Assembly: GCA_963457665.1 (NCBI GenBank)
Contig: OY735225.1
Span: 4,649,861 to 4,713,860 of the forward strand
Length of the DNA stretch: 64,000 nucleotides
From: Thysanoteuthis rhombus
Taxonomy: Eukaryota > Mollusca > Cephalopoda > Oegopsida > Thysanoteuthidae
Reading direction: 5' to 3'
Shown here: positions 23,250-33,429 of the stretch, in pieces
How the letters are laid out: every line of letters begins with the position of its first letter
Position numbering within the stretch: the stretch's first letter is position 1
Made by a program: the position numbers and the translations under genes
The notes under the pieces: model-generated
The model's input: the letters and a program-made list of their open reading frames with translations, nothing else
Databases searched by the model: none
Told to the model about the DNA's origin: nothing

Positions 23250-23960
23250 TTCATTTCCCGATGAATTGTATTGCATTTTCGACGATATTTTCCTTTTCAT
23301 TTTTGATGCAATCATCATTTCGTGCGTTTGAACAAAATTGGAAATAATTTTATTACAGAAATGAATCTTGACAAATGCTGTCAAAAGTGTTAATACAACG
23401 TCGCAGTTTTTTTAAACAGAATCTGTTCTTTTTCTTCTTTTCAATTAGACATCCTATAAATTTGCACATCGTTAATCACATGAAGTAAAAAAAACAACAA
23501 TTACGTACAAATATCACAATCTTAAACAGAAGAGCAGAGTTTGAATGACATAATAACCATTTTCAATGCTTTTTCACTTAATACGCAATTTAGATATAAC
23601 ACTCATTGCCAAGGTTGCATATTTAGATGTGACTTTTTACTTTTTTGACTCTAGAAGTGATTCAAATACGAAAAATTTAAAAAGAACATCTGAATGGGCA
23701 ACGTTGGACTTTAAAACATTACAAAAAAACATTAAAAAAAAACAACAACCAAATAGTGTCAACACCTAACTTACAAAAGTCAGAAAAGCAAAACAAAACG
23801 ACCTCCCCCCCAAAAAACATCTAAATTGGCAACCCAGCTCACTAACCTGGAATAGAAAAAAAAACAAACAGTAATCTATCCCCATGTAACATAATAAATC
23901 CTGAAATAAGTTTAGTCGCAACATTTCAATTTTACCCGCCAAAAACGGAAAAAAATTAAA
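23250..23960. other. AT-rich spacer, nothing identified
   Basis: No domain or repeat is recognised between the two (AT)n arrays. Confidence 0.45.

Positions 23961-23962
<2 letters not shown>

Positions 23963-24022
<60 letters not shown>
23963..24022. repeat. (AT)n microsatellite
   Basis: About 60 bp of pure AT. Confidence 0.97.
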
Positions 24023-24024
<2 letters not shown>

Positions 24025-24299
24025 CTTTTATGACTCCTAAAAGCTTAGGGCCCAGTGCAGCTCCACTGTTTGCACTGCTATAAATACGGACTTGTGCATG
24101 AAATCTTTCTAATTGTTATTTTGAAGTAAATATTGCACTTTAGTTTTGATCTATTCTTACGCTTCGCCTCTGAACAGAATCGACCACAACATTTGGAGGA
24201 AAATAAAAGAATTGAATTCTAGATATGTAAAGAACAGACGGAGACATTTGTTCTCACTTCTTGAATAACTTGTTTCTTTGGTGAATGTTTCAATAGCCG

Positions 24300-24410
24300 A
24301 ATAATAATGAAACGAGGAAGGACATTTCGGGGAAGGGCAATGAATTGGCGGGAAAAATAGGCGGGGACGCAGAGGTTGGAAATGGGCGGGGAAGGGAGGG
24401 TGAAAGTAGG
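24300..24410 (+). promoter_or_regulatory. G-rich segment: G-quadruplex motif with E2F/GC-box-like sites
   Basis: GGGCGGGGAAGGGAGGG at 24,384-24,400 satisfies the canonical four-run G-quadruplex pattern with 1-2 base loops. Forty bases upstream lies TTGGCGGGAAAA, an E2F-like site, and two GGCGGGG GC-boxes are close by. The combination is promoter-like, but no transcript start or adjacent exon is visible. It may only be part of a purine-biased stretch. Confidence 0.3.
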
Positions 24411-24649
24411 AGGAGATAAGAAGAGGAAGGGGTAGAAAAACCCCAGAGATAAAAGAGAACAGGGAAGTTTGAAAGGAAAGAAAGGAAAGGTTTTTCAAGC
24501 AAATGTTGCCACAAAATATACAGAAATAAGATAAAACAAAGACTACGCAGAAATCGAAAATAATTGGACGAACGTAGCCACCAAAGGTGGATAAAGGTTT
24601 CTATCCTTTATTATAAGTGCATGGATTTGTGTGTTTGTGTATTCCAGTG

Positions 24650-24845
24650 CTCTTGGCCATACCATTCTGTCTTGAGACATGGAAATTGGCATCAGTACTA
24701 GACTACTAGTAAATTTTTTTTTCTCATTTTTGGTAAAAAAAGCTTTTTAAATCTTTTTGGGGGTCTCATTTTGACGGGTTAATTAATAGATTTTTTTACT
24801 CTATTTTAGATGTGTCCCGGCGGAAAACGCCCGTGGGGTCATTGT
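24650..24845 (+). repeat. Dispersed repeat L, copy 2
   Basis: Shares blocks with 855-1,065: GGAAATTGGCATCAGTACTA, TCTCATTTTGACGGGTTAAT, TAGATTTTTTT and GGAAAACGCC. Non-coding, class unknown. Confidence 0.65.
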
Positions 24846-24849
24846 TTTA

Positions 24850-25480
24850 CATTTTATGACTATTATGTACCTTCATCATCTTTATTCATCAATTGTTTTT
24901 TCACGACTTTTTGCTAAAACCAATTACTCCCACCACCTTCCCCGGCAGTGAGCGAATAGCGTTAATATATCAATATGGTGGTAAATAATAGTCAGATATA
25001 TTTAAAATAACAATGATTTAAAATGTTTCATCAAATGAAAAATAAAAATAACAGAAAAATGTATAAGAGATGTATTGAAAATGATTGGTTTACGAACCTT
25101 TCTAGCATACCATAACTTCGGTAATGGATTCAGTCTTTATTAGAAGACCCACGTTTATAATATTGAGCCAGACCAAGCAAAGCTTTAAGAATATCCCCTG
25201 GTTGCGCAAATTGGAATTTTCCGTCGTTAGATCAATGGCAAACTCAAGAATTGTTTCGTTTCTTGATAATTGATGGCAACTCAGTTCTATCTATGAGTCA
25301 AGGCTCTTATCTCACAATCAAATACGTGCAATATTCAACTAATAATGGATTATCTTGCAATGGACAAGAGCTTTTATCATGTCATGGATAACTATCACAT
25401 TTGGGACCTTCCGTTGTTAATGGGTTAATATGGAAGGTACCAATATTCAAACACATTTTGAAACGAAAAAAATTTTTAAG
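24850..25480. other. Family X fragment, then unique DNA
   Basis: 24,865-24,990 carries the family X blocks (TACCTTCATC, GGCAGTGAGCGAATAGCG, TGGTGGTAAATAATAG). From 25,000 on I see nothing recognisable. Confidence 0.4.
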
Positions 25481-25483
25481 CAG

Positions 25484-25915
25484 ATCTGGTTAATCACTCA
25501 ACCGTCAGTTGACCTTTGGCAGCATGCTATGTTGGGGTGATCAGTTAAATAAAATCGAAAAATGGGTGATCAATGAGTAAGTTACCTCTTGTTTTCTGTT
25601 GTGTGGGGATCACGAAAGAAATCCGGAATGTCAAAAAACAAGCGTGAGCGTGCTAGACACGAACTAAGAGATTAATTTAGCATAAACCTACATAGTAAAT
25701 TGAGTCTCCCCAAAATCTATTTGGTCGTGATTTTAAAGCAACAACTTCCCTTTAAATATAATGAAGAGTAAATGTTGGAAATTTCAGCCCTCAAGCTCCA
25801 TCAGTTCAGTCTGTATGCAAGATACATAGATTGCAAGCCAACCAGCTAATCCAACTGAAAAACCCAAGTAGCTGATATTGACAGTATCGTTGACTGTTTC
25901 TGATTAACGGTTTCT
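25484..25915 (+). repeat. M-family repeat, copy 7, near full length
   Basis: Starts GATCTGGTTAATCACTCAAC and contains AGCATGCTATGTTGGGGTGA, TGGGTGATCAATGAGTAAGT, TTAGCATAAACCTACATAGT, ATAATGAAGAGTAAATGTT and AGCCCTCAAGCTCCATCAG. It ends near GTTGACTGTTTCTGAT. Confidence 0.9.
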
Positions 25916-26219
25916 AAAAAAGCTTAGAAGATGTGTAATACGATTACGGAGGCAAGGAGCTGAAAAGTGAATTAGTGGAAACGGGGATGATGACGGGGAG
26001 ATGAACGTTTTGGTCGCCATCAAAAACTTTTCTAAAAATATCCTCAGAGACTTTTTTCTAGGACAAATTTTCTGCGAAGTTTACCGAGTGCAAATCGTCG
26101 CCGACCTAGAATCGATTTTTAGTCATAGTTTGACAACAAGAAGAAAGTATTGATTTATTGAAGATGATTTTTTTTGTATCCACCCCTTTACTGATGTTTA
26201 GAAGAAAGCTGATAAATGA

Positions 26220-26795
26220 ATACAGGTGAAAGAAAGAAGGAAGGGAAGTGAATGATGGAAAAAAGGAGGGGAAGAAGGGAAGAATGGAGAGAGAAAGGGA
26301 GAAAGGAAGGGATAACGGAAGAAAAGCGTAACAAAAGGAAGAGAGGAAGAGAGGAAGAAAAAAAAAGGAGAAACAGAACGGAAATAAAGGAGGTTGGGAG
26401 TAAGAAAGAGAGACATAAAGGAAGAAATAAAAGGAAGGAAGAGAGAGAGAGGAAAAAAAGAAGGGAAAAAAGGAAGGGTGGGAAAAGAAAGAAAAAAACC
26501 CCAAAAAGAACAAAGGAGGAAAGAAATGAAGGAAAAAGTAGGAAAGGAAGAGAGGAAGTAAGAAAAAAAAAGTAACGTGGAAGAAAGAGAGGGTTGGTGA
26601 GGCTGATTAGTGGAATAGACCGGAAGTTTATCGATATAATCAGAGGAAGCCGAAAGTTTTTCAATAGGAGTGTGATAAAATGGCGGAAAAACAGTCGAGA
26701 TAAAAAGCAAGAAAAAAAAAAAAAAACTAAAACAAAAAAATACAAACAAAAAAACCCTGAAAAAAAGCAGAAACAACAAAAGTAAAATTATGAAA
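26220..26795 (+). repeat. Purine-rich tract, about 570 bp
   Basis: The plus strand is nearly all A/G from 26,225 to 26,590 and A-rich after 26,700. Frames of 107-202 residues on either strand are compositional (Arg/Lys/Glu or Phe/Ser/Leu). Confidence 0.9.
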
Positions 26796-26799
26796 TTAG

Positions 26800-27670
26800 A
26801 TAACAACTAGGTATTAAATCTATAAATAGTATGAAGGCACACAATATAAGCTTTCAATCTTCTACACTTGTCTCTTTCTCTTCATTCTTCATTCTCCTCT
26901 TCAGCTATTTACTTTTTAGACTTATTATAGAACCTGTAAGGATGATTAAATTACACAATTAGATTATTGATATTATTTATAAGGATGCCGTAGCAACGGA
27001 TGGCGAGAGAGTGGTGTCAGTCCCTCCTCTATATCAATTAGACTTTTCTCTTACAGATTATCACCCTTTGAATCATTTTAAAACCTTCTCTCCGTAATAG
27101 ACGGATCAATAATAGGGAAGCCATTATTCGCGTTTTCACTGAGTCTGTTATCATTAAATCCAAATATTTTTTCACTGTAGAAATGGCATATTATCATTAA
27201 AAGTTGTTGGAAAATGTTATTGCTTGCAACAGGTCATAGTTTGATTAAAAATTTACCGTTTTTGTTTTGTTATTGTTTATATCACCTATCATCTGACTCT
27301 TCACATTAAAACCATATATTCAAAGATGCGTTCACCATTCATGGTATTGGGGGCAGTAGTAGGGTAGGGAGTAAGAACAAGAAGAAGAAGAAGAGCTCGT
27401 AGTCCCTCCCAGAGTAAAATTTTTCTCATGCTTGCAAAATATAGTTTGTTCGACCGCCATGTGACCTTTAGATAAAATTCATACATGCGAAAAAATCCAA
27501 CCTTTATGCATTAGTTTTAATGCAATTGTGATGAAGACATATTCAGCAAATATTATTTTCAATAAAAAAAACGTGAATGGACACTTCGGGCGATTTTTTT
27601 CTCCATTTTTTAGAACCAACCGACTGAGAAGTTTAAATGCATCTAAAACTAATATTTCATATGTAACAAC
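26800..27670. other. AT-rich spacer, nothing identified
   Basis: A short GAA run near 27,375-27,392 is present; otherwise no repeat, RNA or domain is seen. Confidence 0.45.
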
Positions 27671-27672
27671 AA

Positions 27673-27837
<165 letters not shown>

Positions 27838-27849
27838 AAAATAAAAAAA

Positions 27850-28000
27850 AAATTATTGTGTCATCCAGCTGTTTCGATGTATTACATCTCTTCAGTGTGA
27901 CTATAGACTTTCCATTATCCCACCCAGTACCGCAAGGCAGGATTGTAACCTTCACTTCGGACCCGGAGGCCGATATCTTACCTCTGGACTACGGAACTGG
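27850..28000 (-). repeat. tRNA-derived SINE with hammerhead-like motif
   Basis: On the minus strand GTAGTCCAGAGG (27,992-27,981) resembles a tRNA A box. GGTTACAATCC (27,950-27,940) resembles a B box, at a tRNA-like distance of about 31 bp. Downstream on the same strand comes CTGAAGAGATGTAATACATC followed by GAAAC (27,895-27,871), then a T-rich/AT tail. The CUGANGA, 5-bp stem and GAAA series is the hammerhead ribozyme core with stem II, but I do not find convincing stems I or III. Hammerhead motifs are known in Penelope-like element terminal repeats and in retrozymes, so a mosaic of SINE and Penelope tail is possible. Confidence 0.5.
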
Positions 28001-28059
28001 ACGGTCAATGAAGCTGAATTTAAGCGACATATTTATTTACACAGAAATTCCCCATCCAC

Positions 28060-28195
28060 CAGAGTGCTCTATTCAAATGGAAGAGCTATATATAAATATT
28101 TGTTTTTCTATTAGGTGGATGTACTAGTTTATTTAATTTTTTATCGGTGATGTTTCGGCCTTGCTGGTCAACGCCGTTTTCAAACTGAATTACAA
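28060..28195 (-). mobile_element. Possible Penelope-like terminal-repeat remnant
   Basis: The minus strand reads TGAAAACGGCGTTGACCAGC, then AAGGCCGAAACATCACCGAT and an A/T-rich tail. This resembles the non-coding ends that I associate with Penelope-like elements, where a short stem precedes CGAAACAT. It is a weak, pattern-level assignment. Confidence 0.3.
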
Positions 28196-28199
28196 ACAT

Positions 28200-28775
28200 A
28201 ACATTTCTTGTTAAGAATTGTTTTGTCATTCTCGTAACGCAATCGTTTAATCTTTCTATTCAGGCACGGGAACCATGGTTGTATTGTTACCATCTTACCA
28301 TCATCTCGATTCACGGGTGTTTTTATTCTTAATTTCTGTATTTCTATACGTAACAACGTAATACACGTACTTTCATTTGTGCATTTTTTACCATTGATAA
28401 TTGAAATGCTTTGATGAAGAAAGACACAAGCCTCTGTCTCTTTATTGTTACACATCTTCGAGCGAACCTCTACAGTTCTCTGCGATACGAATTCGCAAAC
28501 AGGAAAAAATATTTACATCCTGGTGATTAATTCGAATTCCCAGGACGTCTTTTGAGAAGGAAGACTTCTCAGAACCAACTCAATGGCTTTGCTTTCCATT
28601 TTTAGCGGAAGAATCTTCTTTAGCGAAATCCTAGGAGAAATTTTTATAATTCCAAGCAAACCAAAGATTCTATCGTCGGACTCTGTTCCAAGATTTTCGG
28701 ATTTCGAGAGATTAGTAGAATTTATTTTTGTCGTTAAAGATTTCCAGTTAAAATACCAACTATAAATACTATGTT
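28200..28775. other. Unique sequence, nothing identified
   Basis: Short frames on both strands (60-91 residues) lack recognisable domains. Confidence 0.4.
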
Positions 28776-28778
28776 AAG

Positions 28779-29160
28779 AACAGGTCTGGTGAGTCACTCA
28801 GTGAAAACCGTCCTGTGACAATGTCTTTTTGTAGAGGGTGATCAATTAAAAAATTTCGAAAAAAGTGTGAACACAGCCGGACACCAAGCAGGGGCTAATC
28901 TAGCATAAATTTAGATTTCTAATTGAACACAATCACTAGAAAACCTATTACCTGGAAAATTTTATAAAACGAAAAAATGTTTTTTTTTGAGATAAGACCT
29001 AAACGTTCACATTTTTTTGTCTTTCAGCCCTTTTGCTTTGGTCTGTACGTGCTAAATATAGCTAACTAGGGAGCTAACTAACAAGCCAGCCAGCCATATC
29101 CACTTGAAAACTGGAGAAACCTACCTTGATATTGACTCTGTTAACGTTTTGGAAAAAATT
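28779..29160 (+). repeat. M-family repeat, copy 8
   Basis: Starts CAGGTCTGGTGAGTCACTCA. It includes GTCTTTTTGTAGAGGGTGAT, CTAGCATAAATTTAGATTTC and AACTGGAGAAACCTACCTTG, and ends AAATTTCTAATA. The second GGTGATCAATGAAT block is deleted. Confidence 0.85.
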
Positions 29161-29269
29161 TCTAATACGGCAAACTATAGCCTATCTGGTGGTCCAAGTT
29201 GTTGGGAATCGTATAAATATTTATGATTGGTTTGTGCATAAGATATATGTCAATAAAAGGCAAATATGG

Positions 29270-29640
29270 ACGTAAAGGTTAGAAAATGATTAAAAACACT
29301 ATCAAGATACCATGCAAGGAAGATACCGCTTGAGCTGGAACTCACATAGCGCCCTGTAAGGACTGCCACAGAGAATATATTGGTGAGACTTCAAGATCTC
29401 TTAAAAAACGCATCTACGAACATCGGAGAGCATTGCGGTCAGATAACATCCTAAATGCACTTGTGACTCATCGGAACAAAATGGACCATATTTTGACCTT
29501 GAAAAAAGTCGGAAAAAAATACAGAATCTGCAATAATCTTAGAATGTAGATCCATTGAACAGGGACCAGGATTTTTCACCATATCCCCTCACTTATCCAA
29601 ATCAATTATGAAACGACATGAAAAAAAAAATTAATTAAAA
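29270..29640 (+). mobile_element. Penelope-like element, GIY-YIG endonuclease end, second copy
   Basis: The plus strand encodes APCKDCHREYIGETSRSL then KKRIYEHRRAL at about 29,348-29,435. YIGET and the conserved arginine and EH residues of the GIY-YIG endonuclease are present, and CxxC sits just before YIG as in Penelope-like proteins. After a frame break near 29,510 it reads ILECRSIEQGPGFFTISPHL, the family's closing segment. It lacks the reverse transcriptase. The YIG motif is better kept than in the 18.9 kb copy, so it is probably a younger or different subfamily. It follows an M copy by about 100 bp. Confidence 0.82.
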
Positions 29641-29827
29641 TTATCAGTCAAACGGGTACTCAAAGACTCAATTGATCACGAATTTTCAAAATAACACGCG
29701 TGAACCATGTCAGACACGCACACAGAGGAAACAATTTTGCAAAATCTTCACATTGCAAATTGAACCCCAATCGAAAGATATCGGGGGAATTTAGAAAAAA
29801 CAAAATGAAAAAAGTTTTCAAAACGTC

Positions 29828-30200
29828 ATCACCAGCAACAGCCTTTTAGCGTCCGTTGTTAGACATAGACCTTCCAAGATTCGGTAGATTTTTCTATCAT
29901 CGGCGTTGCAGAGCTAAAAATTTATGTTCTTGTCTAGTCTGTCACGCTATCTTATCATTTGCCAGCTACAATTTCGCATATGACCCCGAGGTGCCCATTT
30001 GTTGTATGCCAACCTTGCAACATAAACAGCCCATTGCCATTTTAAATTTTTAATGGATTCTATCATATCCCCAACTCCTGTTTTTCCTCTAATATACTGG
30101 GCTGTTTTGTGATCCCTCCATGTGATGTTCAGCATATTTCTCTGCACGTTGCATGTTTCTTAGTTTGAGGGCCAATCTTCCGGTTCGGTTTCATGTTTTA
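29828..30200 (-). mobile_element. RTE-clade LINE 3' end, nested in M copy 9
   Basis: The minus strand carries the MQRNMLNITWRDHKTAQYIR and IKNLKWQWAVYVARL segments of the RTE ORF and the terminal block complementary to GTCCGTTGTTAGACA. It is 5'-truncated near 30,200, where M-family sequence resumes. Confidence 0.85.
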
Positions 30201-30296
30201 GCAAGAAGTAAATGTTGAAATCTTCAGCCCTCTAAGTCTATTGGTGTAGCCTGTAGGCATGATACATATATAGCCAGCCAGCATCCCAGTCAGCCT

Positions 30297-30297
<1 letters not shown>

Positions 30298-30355
<58 letters not shown>

Positions 30356-30672
30356 CCAGTCTTTTAACGTCCATCGTTGGACATAGACCTCCCCCAGGAT
30401 TCATAATACTTCTCTATCATAGGCGTCGCAGAGCCATTACTTTCTGAATTCGTCTCTCCATCTAATACTCTGCCGGCTTCGGTTGTTCATGTGATCTGTG
30501 GGATCCATGTCGTGAGTCACGACCTCCATCGGTCGTCTGCAATACTTGCAACATGGCCAGCCCACTGCCATTTGGGAATTTTAATTGATTCGATGATGTC
30601 CCTGAATCCTGTCTTCTTCCGGGTGCACTGTGCTGTCTTGTGGTCTCTCCATGTGAGGCCCAGCATAATTCT
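30298..30672 (-). mobile_element. RTE-clade LINE 3' end with (CAT)n tail, nested in M copy 9
   Basis: It begins at the left with about 57 bp of pure ATC repeat (30,298-30,355), the element's tail on the minus strand. The conserved terminal block and the GLTWRDHKTAQ- and KLPNGSGLAML-like coding remnants follow. M-family sequence flanks it on both sides. The long perfect tail fits a more recent insertion than its neighbour. Confidence 0.88.
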
Positions 30673-31047
30673 TTGATGTGCCAGCCAAAAAGACCAACTT
30701 AAAAACTGAAGAAACCTATGGTGACAGTTTTGGTTGACAGTTACTAAAATGTATCATTCAAAGAAAAAAAAATCTGGCAGCAGTGTATTTTTTGAGAACA
30801 AATGTTGGAATCAATTCTAGAAAAGAAAAACAAAACAAAATAAATCTACAGACGAATAAATAAATAAAAAAAAAAACGAATTCAAAAAGTCAAAAAACTA
30901 AATCAGACGAAAATGAATTCAAATAAAACCGACGAAGATAAAGTCATAAAAAAGAGTGAATTTCAATAATGAAAAATCGAGGAATAACTGCATGAAAAAT
31001 TGGTTTCTTTATAGGAATAAATCAAAGTAAAAAAAAAAGCCACTCAT

Positions 31048-31490
31048 AAGCCCACAGGTCTGGTTAGTCACTCAATAGAAACAGTTACATGATCGATGTC
31101 TTTTGGCAGCATGCTGTGTTGGGGATGATCAATTTCAAAAAATTGGAAAGAGGGGTGAACAATGAATAGGCGAGATCTTTCGCCTTTTGTTTGGCAGTAA
31201 TCACTAGTAACAGGACAAGTGTAATTGCTGCTAGACACAAAATAAATGATCTATAAATTCGACTACTAGCAAAAACCCTCTTGGGGGGATTAAAAAAAAA
31301 ACTATAAAAAACAACCTCCAAACCGTTCTTCCAAGACATACTAAGGAGTAAATATTCAAATATTTAGCTCTCTAGGTCCATTGGTGAGGCCTGTACACGT
31401 GATAGTCAGCCAGACAGTGAGATAAACTTGAAAAACAGGACAAACCAATGTTGATAAGTTCTGTAACAGTATTGGTTGACTGTTTCTAAT
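31048..31490 (+). repeat. M-family repeat, copy 10, full length
   Basis: Starts CACAGGTCTGGTTAGTCACT and contains CAATAGAAACAGTTACATGA, GGCAGCATGCTGTGTTGGGG, AATATTTAGCTCTCTAGGTC and GATAGTCAGCCAGACAG. It ends TGGTTGACTGTTTCTAATA. Its end GACTGTTTCTAATA is close to the reverse complement of the start-proximal AATAGAAACAGTTA, the best example of the possible terminal inverted repeat. Confidence 0.92.
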
Positions 31491-31499
31491 ACATAATCT

Positions 31500-32555
31500 A
31501 AAAAGTGCGCCTACCAAAGAGTGAGCTTTAGCCAGCTAATCTGAAAGAGCTTTGTTTGTGAAGTGAGCTCGAATCTCCAGGGGGAGCTCCAACGTTTTAG
31601 CCCTGAACCACTCTAAGCTATGCTAGATTAGCTGGCTGAACACCATTAAAAGGCAAACGACTGATGGAGATAGTTACGAAATTTAGCTTTGTATGATTCA
31701 GGGCTACAACATTTGGAACAACCCCTTGAGATACAAACTTACTGGACTAACAACAGTCTGTGAGATTCGAGCTTCAAACGTTACCACAATCGTCACTAAG
31801 TGTAGATAGTTACTGATTTTATCTTAGTCTAGACAAACAAGAGCCTTCACTACGTAAATTGTACATGAAGGACCGATACTTTATCAGGCAAGTGGTCATA
31901 ATGTTTTGACTCATCTAAGTAACGACAATATGTACACACAATAACAATACGTTACCTAGATACATACGTGTCATATACGTTTACATGGATAGATATTCAT
32001 TCATACACGTGAAAATGGCAGATAGATACGAGCAAAGACATATAGCTAAATAATTATATATGAATGATCTGCACAATACATTTATATATCTATATCTATA
32101 CCTATATAACATATGCTTACATATATACATACACGTTCAAGCCATCATATCATTTTACGTACATTGATAAGATTTTCCCCGCCTATGTAAAATCAGACTA
32201 ATGTGTTTTTCCATTGTTTGTGTTAATACGATTTTCAAATTCCTTCGAGCTAGATACATACATTTTCATTATATTCAACATTTCTTCTTACATTCCAATT
32301 AACACCTAATACAGACTGGAAACACACAACCGGTAAAATTACACCGACCTGTAATTCAAATTTCACTTGAAAACAGTTATCGCCTTATTTTCTTGCTTTC
32401 ACTTGTGAAGAAGTACAGAAAATGGACAAAACGTTGGGAATAACATTTCAATGATTTGAAATAAAACTTTCAATATAGTCATTCATTCTTCATATTCTCA
32501 GATAAAGCATAATCCATACCAATATTTATTCACATGTATATATTTATATACATGA
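31500..32555. other. AT-rich spacer, nothing firmly identified
   Basis: A short stretch near 32,393-32,480 (ACTTGTGAAGAAGTAC then ACAAAACGTTGGGAATAACA) resembles the CGAAACGTTG-type ends of Penelope-like elements, with low confidence. The remainder shows no feature. Confidence 0.35.
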
Positions 32556-32579
32556 CCAGGCTAAAAGCGGGATGTCAGT

Positions 32580-32910
32580 TCAAATAGAGTTTCAAATAAA
32601 AAAATAATGCATTCATAATTAGTCTGTTGAATTATATATCCATTCCTTCATAATATAATTATCCGTGTTGAGAAAACATAGAGCTGGTATGAGGCAATTT
32701 TTCGGGCCTCCAACTTACCAACTTGCAGCTTAGCTCAGATGGTAAGAGCAGCAACGCCTGAACAAAGCATCTTGTTTCATTTCTTGAGACAATTTTTTCC
32801 CTAATTTTACATTCTATTTACGATGTCTCGGCCAACTTTCATATTCACCGAGTAAAAACTGGACGGCAGTTCAAATGGAGTTTCAAATAAAAAATGACGC
32901 ATTCATGGTT
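32580..32910 (+). repeat. Short repeat pair flanking a tRNA-like SINE head
   Basis: GTTCAAATAGAGTTTCAAAT (about 32,578) and GTTCAAATGGAGTTTCAAAT (about 32,871) are followed by nearly the same AAAAAATGACGCATTCAT sequence, so a 40-bp block is directly repeated. Between them, 32,725-32,790 has a strong tRNA A box (TAGCTCAGATGGTAAGAGC), a cloverleaf-sized interval and a degraded B box (TTTCATTTCTTGAGAC). A tRNA-derived SINE is the likeliest reading; a tRNA pseudogene is the alternative. Confidence 0.5.
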
Positions 32911-32921
32911 ATAACTAAACA

Positions 32922-32987
32922 CACACTCACACACACACTCACACACACATATATATATATGTATATATATATGTATATACATATATT

Positions 32988-33030
<43 letters not shown>
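32922..33030. repeat. Compound (CA)n(TA)n microsatellite
   Basis: Imperfect CACACT and TATATG units lead into a pure AT tract from about 32,995. Confidence 0.95.
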
Positions 33031-33033
<3 letters not shown>

Positions 33034-33211
33034 AATAAATTGCATTACATTATACTGAAACTCTTTAATATGATCTCCCATTATCACACACTAAATGAAT
33101 CATTTGGCCTGGACAATATAAACAAAATGAAAAATTAAAGAAAATGAGACTATTAATGTAATCTGTAATCATTCTGTCAGATCATATACCCATTTCTAAA
33201 TAACACACACG

Positions 33212-33227
33212 CTCTCTCTCTCTCTCT

Positions 33228-33288
<61 letters not shown>

Positions 33289-33289
33289 G
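33212..33289. repeat. Compound (CT)n(CA)n(TA)n microsatellite
   Basis: Three pure dinucleotide tracts in series, ending where the antisense SINE begins. Confidence 0.95.
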
Positions 33290-33420
33290 AGGGTATGATT
33301 TTTAGGCTTGTGTTATCACCGACCAAGTGTTGAGGTTTAGAACCAATTACTAGCGATCTTTCAGCCCTTTTATCTACCATTGAGTCATATCGTCGAGTTT
33401 TGCTAATCCCGTTCAAAGCC
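33290..33420 (-). repeat. tRNA-derived SINE
   Basis: On the minus strand GACTCAATGGTAGA (33,385-33,372) resembles a tRNA A box. GGTTCTAAACCTC (33,344-33,332) is a near-consensus B box, about 30 bp downstream. The element then runs into the simple repeats at 33,289, which stand at its 3' end, just as in the SINE near 27.9 kb. Confidence 0.55.
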
Positions 33421-33429
33421 TAACTTCTC

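Larger units (their letters stand above)
29655..30740 (+). repeat. M-family repeat, copy 9, split by two RTE insertions
   Basis: M-family blocks appear in correct order but interrupted. ATTGCAAATTGAACCCC sits at about 29,753. GAAGTAAATGTTGAAATCTT and CAGCCCTCTAAG follow at 30,205-30,235. GATACATATATAGCCAGCC is at 30,270. ACTGAAGAAACCTATGGTGA lies at 30,706 and GGTTGACAGTTACTAA at about 30,733. The gaps are filled exactly by two antisense RTE 3' ends (29,828-30,200 and 30,298-30,672). The M copy therefore predates both insertions. Confidence 0.85.

Noticed and set aside
32725-32790. A functional tRNA gene
   Set aside because: The A box is good, but the B box is degraded and the acceptor stem does not pair convincingly. 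It lies between direct repeats, as expected of a SINE.
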